Of a stretch of 5,606 nt of DNA, positions 5,317-5,606 are shown in pieces (position 1 is the stretch's first letter; every line of letters begins with the position of its first letter). Location of the stretch: NCBI GenBank assembly GCA_023417745.1, contig JAEZEM010000165.1, positions 1 to 5,606 on the forward strand, written 5' to 3'. A program made the translations under genes and the position numbers. The stretch comes from Pseudomonadota bacterium. Its GTDB lineage: Bacteria > Desulfobacterota > Desulfovibrionia > Desulfovibrionales > Desulfovibrionaceae. The notes under the pieces are model-generated. The model was not told where the DNA came from. It worked only from the letters and a program-made list of their open reading frames with translations, and made no database searches.

Positions 5317-5354
5317 AATAAAACTCCCGGAGTCGGACGAGCCGACCCCGGGAG
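5317..5354 (-). terminator. Intrinsic terminator of the RRM protein gene
   Basis: Read on the minus strand, CTCCCGG (plus 5348-5354) and GTCGG (5342-5346) pair with CCGAC (5332-5336) and CCGGGAG (5324-5330). This makes a 12-pair stem with one C-A mismatch and a five-base loop, followed at once by TTTTATT (plus 5317-5323). Position fits: 22 bases after the stop of the RRM gene and before the mutase gene. This is the only textbook Rho-independent terminator in the window, and it separates the two genes transcriptionally. Confidence 0.9.
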
Positions 5355-5376
5355 GAAAGATGTTGCGCCGGTCGTT

Positions 5377-5606
5377 TTACCCGGCCGGGCGACGGGGGGG
5401 GCGCGGAGCGCGGGGCTTGGCCTCGTTGACCTTGAGGCTACGGCCTTCGAACTCGGCGCCGTCCAGGGCCCGGATGGCGTCGTCAGCGGCGGCGTCGTCG
5501 TCCATCTCCACGAATCCGAAGCCGCGCGGTTTGCCGGTCTCGCGGTCGGAAATCAGTTTGACGGACTGGACGGGGCCGTAACGGCCAAACAGGTCACGGA
5601 CGCTTT
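5377..5606 (-). CDS. RNA-binding protein with RRM domain, partial (C-terminal 75 aa)
   Basis: The frame enters from the right edge and ends at TAA 5377-5379. The product begins SVRDLFGRYGPV and contains the RNP1 motif RGFGFVEM (residues 27-34, with the stacking aromatics F29 and F31). It continues through AIRALDGAEFEGRSLKVNEA, the usual end of a single RRM, and closes with a short Pro/Arg tail (PRAPRPPRRPAG). The RNP2 motif and start codon lie beyond the window. Family members of about 85-100 residues are small single-stranded-RNA-binding proteins common in cyanobacteria and many proteobacteria, often induced by cold. The role here is inferred from the family. The gene has no start codon in the window and so is easily missed. 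It ends at the strong terminator 5317-5354, so it is not co-transcribed with the mutase gene. Confidence 0.95.
   Translation of the reverse strand, partial: SVRDLFGRYGPVQSVKLISDRETGKPRGFGFVEMDDDAAADDAIRALDGAEFEGRSLKVNEAKPRAPRPPRRPAG

Overview
The window looks like chromosomal DNA of a high-GC sulfate-reducing deltaproteobacterium of the Desulfovibrio / Solidesulfovibrio type. This rests on recognition, not a search. The grounds are uniformly GC-rich coding, a small RRM RNA-binding protein, an M24 peptidase followed by a DUF4911-like ORF, and a GC-rich intergenic repeat of a kind I associate with those genomes.

Layout, left to right. A plus-strand gene of unknown function (21-659) is followed by a well-formed sigma70 promoter (712-740) driving a stand-alone CheY-like receiver protein (796-1173). 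A 257-base convergent intergenic region (1174-1430) holds a hairpin, copy 1 of a structured repeat and a 36-base pure pyrimidine tract. Everything beyond it is on the minus strand. In transcription order this is: the 3' end of an RRM RNA-binding protein (5377-5606, cut by the window edge); a clear intrinsic terminator (5317-5354); a UDP-galactopyranose mutase that resembles the eukaryotic form (3879-5258); copy 2 of the repeat; an M24 aminopeptidase (2512-3600) overlapping a small DUF4911-like gene (2246-2515) by a GTGA junction; and a receiver-HPt phosphorelay protein (1431-2156).

How the genes relate. The peptidase and DUF4911-like gene are probably one translationally coupled unit. The receiver-HPt gene follows 89 bases later and may be co-transcribed or have its own weak promoter. 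The two receiver proteins converge and share an identical nine-residue segment in helix alpha-1, the helix that commonly sets partner choice, so they may belong to one phosphorelay. No histidine kinase is in the window. The mutase is predicted to make UDP-galactofuranose for surface glycans, but no glycosyltransferase lies next to it.

I see no mobile element, CRISPR array, tRNA or rRNA, and no clearly new multi-gene system. The most informative points are the eukaryotic-type mutase, the structured repeat with a compensatory base-pair change, the shared alpha-1 segment, and two small genes that simple ORF calling would miss (2246-2515 and 5377-5606).
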